From assembly GCF_000715075.1 (NCBI RefSeq), contig NC_134087.1, forward strand, positions 102,711,161 through 102,775,160: 64,000 nt of DNA, in the 5' to 3' direction. The stretch's first letter is position 1. Every line of letters begins with the position of its first letter. The translations under genes were made by a program, and so were the position numbers. Under the pieces are notes generated by a model, which saw only the letters and a program-made list of their open reading frames with translations, was not told the DNA's origin and did not search any database. Below, one piece after another: positions 51,819 to 63,292 of this stretch. Origin of the DNA: Nicotiana tabacum (lineage: Eukaryota > Streptophyta > Magnoliopsida > Solanales > Solanaceae).

Positions 51819-52997
51819 ATTTTTGTTTTATTTTCTAGTCCTGTCGCACCTCCTTTTTACATACCCGAGAGGGTACAAGGGAGTTTTCTCTAATTAAAGG
51901 ACAGTCGAAACGGGATTTGTTTGTTTGTTTCAGAGTCGCCACTTGGGAATTTTAAGGCGTCCCAAGTCACCAATTTTAATCCCTGAATCGAGGAGAATAT
52001 GACTCTGTTTATTATTCTGCGAACCAGAAATCCCGAGTAAGGAATTCTGTTAATCCGGAAGAAGGTGTTAGGCATTTCCGAATTCCGTGGTTCTAGCACA
52101 GTCGCTTAACTGTTTTTATTTTTGGCTTAATTATCTTGATTTTACTAAATACGTTTTTATTGCATGATTTTACTACCGCTTTTTACTTATTGTTTACAAT
52201 TATATGGACGAATTACGCGTACGTATATTCGTATTATATATTTTTTATAAGTACCAGGGATTGTGCCACGCGTACGTGTACACAATAAAATTGTCCATGT
52301 TATAGTTTTTATAAAAAAAATATATATATTAAAAATAAAGTCAGGAACACCATCACCCTTTTATTTAGAATGAACTGCACACCTCGAGTTATATGAAATT
52401 ATTTTAACGTCCTCAAAGAAATCCCTTATTTTAAATATTCGCTCGAAATTGCGCGTACGCATAATTCGAATTGCTTTTATCGGTATAATCAGGTTACGCG
52501 AACGTATCCCTAATTACACCAAATATTCTTAATGGTATTATGAATTTTCACAAATTTTTTGTTATATCTACACATTTTATTTGAGAATACTGAGAAATTC
52601 ATATTTAAGGGATGTCTTTGAATTCTTTTAAAAGAATTTCACAATTTATTAAGTATTGCCCGTTGACTATAATTTCCGAGTATTAATTATGTTCATCCCA
52701 AGACTATTCAAATTCAAAGTAAAATAAGAACATGATTAATACTATTCTTCACAAATACAACATATACATATACCAAAGGATGAATGCCATATGAAACTCA
52801 CAAAAATAATTTATGAAGGGAAGAAGTATTTTTGAACAATTTTTATTTATTTTAATTAGTGCAAATTCTACTTTTATTTACCATTGATATAAAGTGTTGC
52901 GATTTGTTCTTATACATATCATCTCATTCTCATATGCTTGTTTTAATCTAATAGGCAAAATTAATTTAATTAATTATGTCTATGATTGAGTTAGGAT

Positions 52998-52999
<2 letters not shown>

Positions 53000-53076
<77 letters not shown>
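53000..53076. repeat. (TA)n microsatellite
   Basis: 38 uninterrupted TA dinucleotides inside the Ogre LTR. Confidence 0.97.
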
Positions 53077-53078
<2 letters not shown>

Positions 53079-54158
53079 CAAACCAATTTGATTCTCAATC
53101 TATGTGAATTATTACTAACTATTAACTTTCACATTGTATAAGTTCCTAAGCCCTTTATTATTAAGAAAGAGAACAAGTCTAGTTGACTTAATAAAATGAT
53201 ATTGCATACAATATTACTTACCATATTTGACATCGTGAACATAGTGGATTATACTAACGCGTCTTTCAACTATAGATTATGAACACAACCAATGTTATGC
53301 CAAAAGATAGCAAATTGCAACCAATCATCATCTAGCTTTAAACAACAACTAATTAACTAACAAAATAAACTAATAGCATATTTTCCTTGATATTTCCATA
53401 TTATGCTATACCTATCTAACAATACCGTAAAGTGTAAATAAAAGCCAACTTTCTGCCATGCTTCCTATTTACACAACTCAAAGATAACTAAACTAATGAA
53501 ATTTCAACATGGATAACATTATTACAAAGTTTTTATATGAATTTAAAAATAAGACAATTAACTTGTAGCCATCAAGTCGAACTCACTACTGGTTATCCAA
53601 CATGAAACCAAAGCTGAAATTTAAATGTTTAAACTTAAACGATAGAAGGCAGTATTACAATTTAAAATTCATTTATTTGTCATGTTGAATCTCTTTCCAA
53701 CATAGAATTTAAGAGATATGTACCTGAAAATGAAGGTAGAAGGAGTAAATTTCAGCAGTTGCAACAGTAACAAAGTCAGCAGAATAGCAGTATTTAGCAA
53801 TTCTGAACCAAACCCGTTAACCCAGATGAACAGTGATAGTAACTTGAGGAAAATTTCTGATTCAGATTGAATAGTATCCACAAAAACAAACAACGGACAG
53901 ATTCTAGAAGGATAACATTTTTTTTTTTTGATTTTCAGTTTCTTCCTGTTTCGGATCCCTATTTCTGATTTTTCTGTTTCTGTTTTCTTCAATCTCACAC
54001 TCTCTTTTTCTTCTTAGAATCTCCTGTTAAAATCTGATTTCTTTTCCTTTTCAAATCAGATTTTTCTCTTCCTATTTTTTTTCTGTCTTTCCAAAACTCT
54101 CCCTAAGCTCTCAAAACTCTGTCTGAAAACTCTTCTCCTCTTTTAAAATCTGTCCCTG

Positions 54159-54166
54159 TATTTATA
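54159..54166 (-). promoter_or_regulatory. Candidate TATA box, Ogre LTR (downstream)
   Basis: Minus-strand TTGTATAAATACAGGG, a canonical TATAAATA. It is followed by a purine-rich leader-like stretch. It would give a U3 of ~2.3 kb. Confidence 0.4.
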
Positions 54167-55755
54167 CAAGTATGCCCCTCTCTCTTAAGTGCTGCCTGGA
54201 CCCCTTTTATCTTTTAAAAACAGAAAATTTCCATTAAAAATCTGTTTTTCCACTTTAAATCCCATTAAGCTAACTTTTCCCTGATTTTCAGCAACTCATT
54301 ACCCTTTGTTTCCCATTACCCCATTAAATTAAAAGCCACTAACACTCCACTATCAGCACATTACTATCCTCACTGTTTCATTACCAGTAGTACCCCTGAA
54401 AGCTTACTGTTATTACTGCCCTTAAGGAAATAAGAATCTGATATAAAATAGATTTTAAAAATTGTTCAAAATCGATTATCCTTCTGAATTAAACAGCTAT
54501 AACCAATCCTATCAAGTTCTGGACTGAATCTTGACTGAGAATGCACTTTTCTAACATAATGGTATCTAACCAACATTTGTGAAATTGAAATTAAACCTAA
54601 TATCACAACAAATTATAATGAATTCAACGTAGCAAGTCAAACTGAATTTCAGCATTGAACTAAGATCAAACATACACAGGAGCATTGTCAATATACTGAC
54701 AATGCCCTGTTCAGAAAACAACATATACAGCATACATTTGAATTCACTGATTCGCAAACAAACATGATTTAATTGACGAGTATTAATCAGTTGACTATTT
54801 ACACCATTTGTCCATAACCAGTCTAAAACAAAAAAAACAGACTGTTTCAATCAGCATTATCATAAATGAGAATTCATAATATAACTAATCGACGAACTTA
54901 ATCGAGTCGATTACTTACATTGTGAATAATCACAACCAACAGAAACAGTTTCATATTCTGATCATATAGACGAGTATGATACAGTATGACAACAAAAGAT
55001 GGGAAAATTACAGACTAATGAAACAAACATAAAATACACGTAAAATACACAAAAGAAAAATAGAAAAAATACCTCTGAATCTTCAAATTTATTCAGGCAC
55101 AGACTTATCTTGAATTCGGACATTTTTGAGGCTGAACAGACTTTATTCGAAGTATTCTCAGTTGAGAATACCTCGATTAAAGTCTATTAGACCTCAATCC
55201 TTCACTCGAATCAGAAAAATTCCAGGATTAGAAAATTTTTAGGGTTTCAGGTTCTTGGATCTTAAATCCGAACATTTCCGGGCTGATTCGAAGGGAACCA
55301 AAGATGACACAAGGGTGAGGGGAGCCTAGGGGTCATTTGGTGTCATTTTAGAACAAGTCTGAGTTTGTTCTTGTTTGGTCCGAATCTTCAAAAGAAGATT
55401 CGAGAAGCTCGGAAGTGATTCGAGCCAAACAAGCAACAGATCCATACCTAGGGTGGTTAGGGGAAGCTATGGTGTTATTTTGGAAGCCATTGGAAAGGTT
55501 GGAGTTTTCAGACCCACCTTCGATTTAGTATTCGAAGAGTTGGGGTCTGATTCGAAGAAAACTAAGGTTAGATCTGTGTAGAGGATGTTCAGGGGATTCT
55601 AGGGTGTTATTTTGGTGACCGGCGGCGTTGATGCCGCCGGGTTTCAGGCGGTGGGATTCTAGGGCGGCTAGGGTTAGGAGTGGGGGTTTGGGGACGATGA
55701 TGAACAGTGAGAGGAGGGGGGGTGTTTAGTTCGGGGCCGGGGTAGGGGCTTGGGA

Positions 55756-55763
55756 CTTATATA
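55756..55763 (-). promoter_or_regulatory. Candidate TATA box, Ogre LTR (upstream)
   Basis: Minus-strand CCCCTATATAAGTCCC in GC-rich context, ~0.71 kb from the LTR start. Followed by pyrimidine-rich and AACCCTAGCC sequence typical of plant leaders. Competes with the box at 54159; which one is used cannot be told from sequence. Confidence 0.45.
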
Positions 55764-56471
55764 GGGGTGGGGTGGATTGATATTGTCCGTTGGATTAGGC
55801 AGGATGGATGGCTGAGATCTATTCACTTAACCAAACGATGTCGTTTGGTTTAAGTTAGGGGGACGGGTTGAACCGGGTATTAGATTGGGTAAGGGTCTCG
55901 GGTTAGGGTGATGAAATCTTGGCCGTTGGATGGACTTAATTCAACGGCCCTTGATGAAGGATGATGAAACGTCGTCGTTTGACGTAGCCGAATTGGATCG
56001 GACAGGCTTGTTTGAATTGGGCTGTGGGGGGAGTTAATTTGATTTGGGCCTGGATTTTAATCCAGGTCCGATTTTGTATATATATATATTTTTTTTTCAT
56101 TTTTTCTAATTTAAATTTCTAATTTTAATTATAAAACAATTTTAACTTCACAAAAATATATTAATTACTCTATAACAATTATTTAACACATAGACAAAAC
56201 ATCAATCACACAGTGGAATATTTAAAATAAAACTATTGCATATTTTTGTGATTTTATTTAAATTATCTTTTAAATACATAATTAAATCCTATATGCATGC
56301 AACATGTATTTTATTTTAATTTTCAATTTATTATGACAAAGTAAACATTTACGGACATAACACAAATATTTAACACCACGCAAATTCAAGAATTACATAG
56401 TAAAAGAAATTTATTTTATTTTTTGATTTATGTTGGAGTAGTTTTCGTAAGGCAAAAATCACGTGCTCACA

Positions 56472-56484
56472 GCTGCCCCTCTTT
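56472..56484 (-). other. Polypurine tract of Ogre element H
   Basis: Minus-strand AAAGAGGGGCAGC directly before the LTR start. Confidence 0.85.
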
Positions 56485-57084
56485 GTGCGGAAACTCGAAG
56501 AGTTTTCGTGCAAAGATAAAGTGAGCGGATACGAGCGATTTTTGCCCGTTCGAATACTCCGTGGGAAGCATTTTTTGAAATATTTGACCAAACCTCTGCT
56601 TTAAAGGTTTCCTACATATCCTTGGCTATAAAGGAATCAGGTCAATGTAGTTCGGGAAGTTTTGGGTAGCTGGGACTACCGTGGGACTGCGATGTTACTG
56701 CTGCTTTGTGCTGTTTTTACTACTTGCTGACCTCCTTATTACACTTTACTTTAAAGGAAATACAAAAAAGCTAAACTAGACTATGGTACATGAATTATAA
56801 AAATCTTATCTAGATCATGCCCTTGTGTTTCTTGTTGTCTTGATATCCTGGTGACTCTTGGGCATTTGACTTATTCCGTATTCCTTTTCATTGTGTCCCG
56901 TATTTTCTTTTGGGACTCTTGTTGTTTCTTGCTGGGGATTTTGTTGGACTTCTCTGCTTTATTGATTCTAAATGTGCTCCTTTATCATATGAGCGGGCTT
57001 TTGATTTCAAAACTTCAATTGTATTCCCTCGTTCTCCAGGTGGGTGCCTTGACTACTTCTTTTCTTTCTTCATCCTCATTTTCC

Positions 57085-58320
57085 AGGTGGACACCTGACT
57101 TCTTTTTAACTTCTTCATCCTAATTCTCCAGGTGGACGCCTGACTTCTTTAATTCTTATCCTCGTTCTCCAGGTGGACGCCTGACTTCTTCAATTCTCCA
57201 TCCTCATTCTCCAGGTGGACGCCTGACTTCTTCTTTTTCTCATCCTCATTCTCCAGGTGGATGCCTGACTTCTTTAATTCTCATCCTCATTCTCCAGGTG
57301 GACGCCTGACTTCTTTAATTCTCATCCTCATTCTCCAGGTGGACGCCTGACTTCTTTAATTCTCATCCTCATTCTCCAAGTGGACGCCTGACTTCTTCTT
57401 TTCTCATCCTCATTCTCCAGGTGGACGCCTGACTTCTTTAATTCTTATCCTCATTCTCTAGGTGGATGCCTGACTTCTTTTTAACTTCTTCATCCTCATT
57501 CTCCGGTGGACGCCTGACTTCTTTAATTCTTCCTCATTCTTCAGGTGGACGCCTGACTTCTTTAATTCTTCATCCTCATTCTCCGGGTGGACGCCTGACT
57601 TCTTTAATTCTTCATCCTCATTCTTCAGGTGGACGCCTGACTTTTTTAATTCTTCATCCTCATTCTCCAGGTGGACACCTGACTTCTTTAATTCTTCATC
57701 TTCATTCTCCAGGTGGACGCCTGACTTCTTTAATTTTTCCTCATTCTTCAGGTGGACGCCTGACTTCTTTAATTCTTCATCCTCATTCTCCAGGTGGACG
57801 CCTGACTTCTTTAATTCTCATCCTCATTCTCCAGGTGGACGCCTGACTTCTTCTTTTCTCATCCTCATTCTCCAGGTGGACGCCTGACTTCTTTAATTCT
57901 TATCCTCATTCTCCAGGTGGATGCCTGACTTCTTTTTAACTTCTTCATCCTCATTCTCCAGGTGGACGCCTGACTTCTTTAATTCTCTTCCTCATTCTCC
58001 AGGTGGACGCCTGACTTCTTTAATTCTTCATCCTCATTCTCCAGGTGGACGCCTGACTTCTTTAATTCTTATCCTCGTTCTCTAGGTGGACGCCTGACTT
58101 CTTCAATTCTCCATCCTCATTCTCCAGGTGGACGCCTGACTTCTTCTTTTCTTCATCCTCATTCTTGAGGTGGACGCCTGACTTTTTTAATTCTTCATCC
58201 TCATTCTCCAGGTGGACGCCTGACTTCTTTAATTCTTCATCCTCATTTTCCAGGTGGACGCCTGACTTCTTCTTCTCTTTGTCCTCATTCTCCAGGTGGA
58301 CGCCTGACTTCTTTTTAACT
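57085..58320 (-). repeat. ~42-bp tandem array in Ogre 3' UTR (about 30 units)
   Basis: Plus-strand unit: CTCCAGGTGGACGCCTGACT then TCTTTAATTCTTCATCCTCATT, 35-50 bp with indels. About 30 units by counting GTGGA(C/T)(G/A)CCTGAC. Multi-unit blocks recur at ~455 bp (57391 and 57846) and ~913 bp (57151 and 58064), so groups of units have been duplicated together. On the minus strand some runs stay open as KKSGVHLENEDEEL repeats (58062-58346), without a known protein context. Confidence 0.92.
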
Positions 58321-58984
58321 TCTTTACCAGGTATTTCCTGACACAAATATTGTATTTGCCCCTGTTTTAAATCAAAGAAAACTTCGTTAGTTTAAAGCAG
58401 GGTAGTTGACTGGGGTATTCTTGTCGATGGTGATGCTTCTCTTCGTCTCTCTTTATTGCCTTGGAATGGTTGAAAAGACTGTTTTGTCCTTGTAATTGAT
58501 CCTTGACTATAGGATTCCCCTCTGTATGTTTTCCTTTAACTGTAATCATATGTCCCTTCTGACTTTGCTGATCCACTTTTGATTTCACCTTTCTTACACC
58601 CATATCTTTTATCTCCCACCTTTCGTGGCCGTATTTTGTAAACTTGAATCTTGGTAGTATACCTTGACATTCCTTCTTATTTGTTTGGAATAAAACTTAT
58701 CTCAAAGCTTTTAGAAAAGTAAGATTATTAGTGACGAAACACGCTAATTTCGACAATTATAGAATGAAAAGAACAATCCAAGTTTGGATGACTGTTGGAG
58801 AAAGAATAAAACTTATCTGATTGGAGTTACTGGCACCAATGATCAGGGTATGCATTTCGGATTAATCAACCCAGTCTTTTAATCAATCTCCTTTCAATTG
58901 TCTCATTTTTGTTTTCGCCAAAATTTCCATAATCCAACTTCATTTTTCATTTCACAGACCTGTTGGACTTGCAATGTCTCAAAG

Positions 58985-59167
58985 AGTTTTCACTGATAAA
59001 CTTTCCTCATTTGTTCATTTTTTCACTTCCTTTTCGCCTTATGGTGCCTACGAAGGTTTTCACCAATAAGACTCTCTCATTTTACTTTTCTCTCAACTTC
59101 CGTCGCCTTATGGTGCCCGTGTGGGTTTTCACCTATAAGACTCTCTCATTTTTACTTTCTTTTCTTG
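58985..59167 (-). repeat. ~70-bp triple repeat in Ogre 3' UTR
   Basis: GTTTTCAC(T/C)-(G/A)ATAA and CGCCTTATGGTGCC boxes recur at 58986, 59056 and 59125, giving periods of 70 and 69 bp. The third unit is incomplete. Confidence 0.75.
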
Positions 59168-59641
59168 TTTGTACCAGAGTGTTATGAACCATCTTCTTGA
59201 CTCAGCATTTTTCTAAGATTGGTCGAAAGGTCTTTCTGGTATGGGGTTAGAAATAGAAAAGGTATTAAAAGCTAAACAGGTCTGGTATGGGTTTAAAATT
59301 ACAACTCTTGGAATCTTTTTCTTATTTCCAATACAATTCTTGCCCCAGTTTCTTGATTGGGGTCGCTTGATGTTTCTTTTTGTGCGCATTATGTATATTG
59401 TGCACCCTATGACCGAGCCGCGAAGCGCCTACGTATCCTCTTTGAGGAATCAGGTCAAACGTAGTTCCCAAAATGATAGTTATTTTTTTTTTTATTTGAC
59501 TTTCATTGATTCCAAGAGAGGGTAAGAAAGAAACAAATATGGCTCGAAGGGGAAGCAAAGGGTATGGTGTTTGGATAGCAGAATAAATTGCCTTTGTCAT
59601 TCCAATCTTCGAAATAATGCTAAATACAAACATTCAAAAGT

Positions 59642-62600
59642 TTATGCATAATATCTCTTTACCGCGTCAGAATTTATTGTCATGTCTATGCATTTTCCTT
59701 CAATATCTGTTAAACATAGTGCACCATTCGATAATATTCTAGTCACAATGAATGGTCCTTGCCAATTCTGGGCAAATTTGCCTTTTGCCTCAACCTGATG
59801 TGGAAGAATACGTTTCAACACATGCTGACCTACTTCAAACTTCCGGGGACGCACCTTTTTGTTGTATGCTCTTTCTATTCTTCTTTGATATAATTGACCA
59901 TGGCAAACTGCGGTCAATCGTTTTTCATCAATCAAGTTTAACTGTTCTAGACGGGTTTTGACCCATTCATCATCATCAATCTTTGCTTCGGCGATGATCC
60001 GAAGGGAAGGAATCTCAACTTCTGCAGGAATTACTGCTTCAGTGCCGTATACCAACAAATAAGGAGTTTCTCCTACTGAAGTGCGAACAGTAGTGCGGTA
60101 TCCCAATAATGCAAATGGTAATTTTTCATGCCATTGTTTTGAACATTCTACCATTTTCCGAATTATCTTCTTTATGTTTTTGTTGGCTGCTTCTACTGCT
60201 CCCTTCGCCTTGGGCCGATATGGGGTAGAATTGCGATATGTAATCTTAAACTGTTGACATACTTCCTTCATTAAGTTGCTGTTAAGATTAGCACCGTTAT
60301 CTGTGATGATCACCTTCGGGATTCCGAATCGACATATGATATTTGAGTGGACAAAATCGACCACAGCTTTCTTGGTTACTGATTTGAATGTCTTGGCCTC
60401 GACCCATTTGGTAAAATAATCAATAGCTACCAGAATGAACCTGTGCCCATTGGATGCTGCCGGCTCAATTGGTCCAATCACATCCATGCCCCAGGCAACG
60501 AAGGGCCATGGTGCCGACATTGTGTGCAACTCGGATGGTGGAGAATGAATCAAATCTCCGTGTATTTGACATTGATGACACTTGCGCACAAAACTGATAC
60601 AATCTCGCTCCATGGTAAGCCAATAGTAACTAGCTCGGAGGATTTTCTTTGCCAACACATATCCACTCATGTGGGGTCCGCAAACTCCTGAATGTACTTC
60701 AGACATGACAGCTGTAGCTTGTCTGGCATCTATGCATCTTAATAATCCAAGATCTGGTGTTCTTTTATACAAAACTCCTCCGCTTAAGAAGAATCCATTT
60801 GCTAATCGCCTAATGGTCCTCTTTTGATCTCTTGTGGCTTGTGCGGGATATATCCCCATCCTGATATACTCCTTGATGTCGTGGAACCATGGTTCACCAT
60901 CAAATTCTTCTTCAACCATATTGCAATAAGCGTGCTGATCGTAGACTTTAATATGTATTGGATCTACATAAACTTTGTCCGGATGGTGCAACATTGATGC
61001 CAGGGTAGCCAATGCATCGGCAACCTCATTATGGATTCTTGGAATATGTTGGAATTCCACTGATTGAAAACGCTGACAAAGATCATGTAGACATTGTCGG
61101 TATGGTATGAGCTTCAAGTCTCGAGTTTCCCATTCTCCTTGAATTTGATGTACCAAAAGATCCGAATCTCCCATGACTAAGATTTCTCGGATACCCATGT
61201 CGGCGGCTAGCCTTAACCCCAAAATGCAAGCTTCATATTCAGCCATATTATTGGTGCAATAAAATCGTAATTGAGCTGTAACAGGATAGTGATGCCCTGT
61301 TTCAGAAATGATTACAGCTCCTATCCCGACTCCTTTCATATTAGCGGCTCCATCAAAGAAAAGTTTCCAGCCAAGTTTTTCAATTCGCTCCACCTCGTCG
61401 ATGTGCATTGTTTCTTCATCAGGAAAATAAGTTTTCAATGGCTCATATTCCTCATCGACCGGGTTTTCGGCCAAATGATCGGCCAGTGCTTGGGCTTTCA
61501 TCGCAGTCCGAGTTACATAGATGATGTCAAACTCTGTGAGCAATATCTGCCACTTTGCAAGTCTTCCTGTTGGCATAGGCTTTTGAAAAATGTATTTCAA
61601 TGGATCCAACCGAGAAATGAGGTATGTAGTGTAGGATGACAAATAGTGTTTCAATTTTTGAGCTACCCATGTTAGGGCGCAACATGTCCTTTCTAGATGA
61701 GTGTACTTAGCCTCATAAGCTGTGAACTTCTTGCTAAGGTAGTAGATGGCCTGCTCTTTTCTGCCAGTGAGGTCATGTTGCCCCAATACGCAACCAAATG
61801 AATTTTCCAAAACCGTCAAGTAAAGAATCAAAGGTCTTCCTGGCTCTGGCGGGACCAACACGGGTGGGTTCGACAAGTACCCTTTTATTTTATCGAACGC
61901 TTCTTGACACTCATCGGTCCATTTGACCGCAGCATCCTTTTTTAACAATTTGAAAATTGGCTCACAGGTTGTTGTGAGCTGAGCAATAAACCTGCTGATG
62001 TAATTTAACCTCCCCAACAAACTCATTACTTCAGTTTTGTTTCTTGGAGGTGGCAGTTCTTGGATGGCTTTGATCTTTGAGGGGTCTAGCTCGATGCCTC
62101 GTCGACTAACTATGAATCCCAGCAACTTTCCAGATGGAACTCCAAATGCGCACTTGGCAGGGTTAAGCTTGAGGTTGTACCTGCGAAGTCTTAAGAAGAA
62201 CTTCCTCAAATCCCCAACGTGGTCGGCCTGATGCTTTGATTTTATGATCACATCGTCCACGTATACCTCAATCTCCTTGTGTATCATATCATGAAACACT
62301 GTGGTTATTGCTCTCATATAGGTTGCTCCGGCGTTCTTTAAACCGAATGGCATCATCCGGTAGCAATAAGTTCCCCATGGTGTGATGAATGCCGTCTTTT
62401 CTGCATCTTCTTCATCCATTAGAATTTGATGATACCCGGCATAACAATCCACGAAAGACCCTATATCATGCTTGGCACAATTGTCGATCAAAATATGGAT
62501 ATTGGGTAATGGGAAATTATCCTTTGGACTTGCTTTGTTGAGATTGCGATAGTCGACGCATACTCTAATTTTGCCGTCTTTCTTTGGCACAGGAACGACA

Positions 62601-63119
62601 TTAGCTAACCAAACAGGATATTGAGTGACTCGAATGACCTTTGCTTCCAATTGTTTGGTGACTTCTTCCTTAATTCTCACACTCATATCGGGCTTGAATT
62701 TTCCTAGCCTTTGCTTGACAGGAGGCACCGTTGGATCGGTGGGCAATTTGTGAACCACTAAATCAGTGCTCAGGCCCGGCATGTCGTCATACGACCATGC
62801 AAAAACATCTCTGAATTCTATGAGTGCTTTAATTAACTCCTCTCGGATCTTTGGCTCGAGATGGACACTTATTTTAGTTTCCTGGACATTACTCATGTCC
62901 CCTATATTGATGTCCTCGGTATCACTCAAGTTAGGTTTGATTTTTTCCTCAAAGTGAATTAACTCTTTACTAATCTCTTCAAAAACCTCATCTTCATCAT
63001 ATTCTGATTCATAATCATAATATATTTCTTGAATTAATATTTCGGAACTAGATTGATTTTTAAGACTGGGCTGAGGATTCCTCATGCATGCCATATCACT
63101 AGAGCCAGCGTAAAAGGAA
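59642..63119 (-). CDS. Ogre pol exon 2: RT, RNase H, second RNase H, integrase
   Basis: Open frame of 1150 codons from the ATG at 63094 to TAA at 59642; the exon probably begins at 63119 after an intron. Residues 1-100 are an acidic linker. RT covers ~110-360 with Asp216 (FVDCYAGYHQ) and YVDD at 278-281. The first RNase H (~400-510) has lost its usual catalytic Asp at the start (LYLTVLENS), as expected for a tether domain in this lineage. The second RNase H (~575-700) keeps Asp580, Glu619, Asp643 and Asp693. Integrase has the zinc site His801, His808, Cys839, Cys842 and the catalytic Asp871, Asp932, Glu968, spaced 60 and 35. No stop or frameshift is seen. It replicates the element: reverse transcription in cytoplasmic particles, integration in the nucleus. 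Probably young and potentially functional. Confidence 0.93.
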
Positions 63120-63292
63120 CTGTACAGGAAAGAAAAAAAAAGAAAAGAAAACTATCAGGAATGAAAACTGCTTTTTATTGGATGATGAAAGATAACAAGG
63201 TTTTGCACACTTCAAACAAACTGTAAGATAAGCTTTGGGATTACAACCCTGAAGTAACCCAAACAAACTGAAAGAAAATCAAAATAAACTAC
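63120..63292 (-). other. Predicted intron between Ogre protease and RT
   Basis: 173 bp on the minus strand. The donor is CTTG|GTAGTTTATT at 63293/63292. The acceptor is TTTCTTTCCTGTACAG at 63120, preceded by a long T-rich tract and a CTGAT branch-like site. The intron is AT-rich, and its first in-frame codon after the donor is a stop (TAG, 63289-63291). Splicing joins the two frames in phase (TG|T codon). Ogre elements are known for a splice at this position. Unspliced RNA would end the protein after the protease, so splicing may set the Gag-Pro to Pol ratio. Confidence 0.82.

Larger units (their letters stand above)
51824..56471 (-). mobile_element. 3' LTR of Ogre element H
   Basis: On the minus strand it starts TGTGAGCACGTGATTTTTGCC at 56471, directly after a purine tract. 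The end near 51824 is less sure: the first TG in plus orientation after the G LTR is at 51824, but the family break is at 51819. About 4.6 kb. It contains a (TA)n tract at 53001-53076 and two TATA-like boxes. No coding sequence is recognised in it. Confidence 0.82.
56485..59641 (-). mobile_element. 3' untranslated region of Ogre element H
   Basis: About 3.2 kb between the integrase stop and the purine tract. No protein domain. Holds the large tandem array (57085-58320), a ~70-bp triple repeat (58985-59167) and a 45-bp box present near both ends: ATATCCTTGGCTATAAAGGA then ATCAGGTCAATGTAGTTC at ~56615-56655, and a counterpart at 59428-59468. Confidence 0.8.

Noticed and set aside
53669..53998. 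109-residue frame in the Ogre LTR
   Set aside because: Low-complexity lysine/leucine content in the U3/R part of an LTR, with no domain and a T-run origin.
57466..57846. Leucine/serine-rich 126-residue frame on the plus strand
   Set aside because: It is the antisense reading of the same tandem array.
57085..58320. Regular repeats resembling a CRISPR array
   Set aside because: Units abut without unique spacers, vary in length and lie in the 3' UTR of a plant retrotransposon.
58062..58346. Acidic/basic repeat protein on the minus strand
   Set aside because: The open frame is a by-product of a tandem unit whose typical length is a multiple of three. The opposite strand is open too, and there is no start context or domain.
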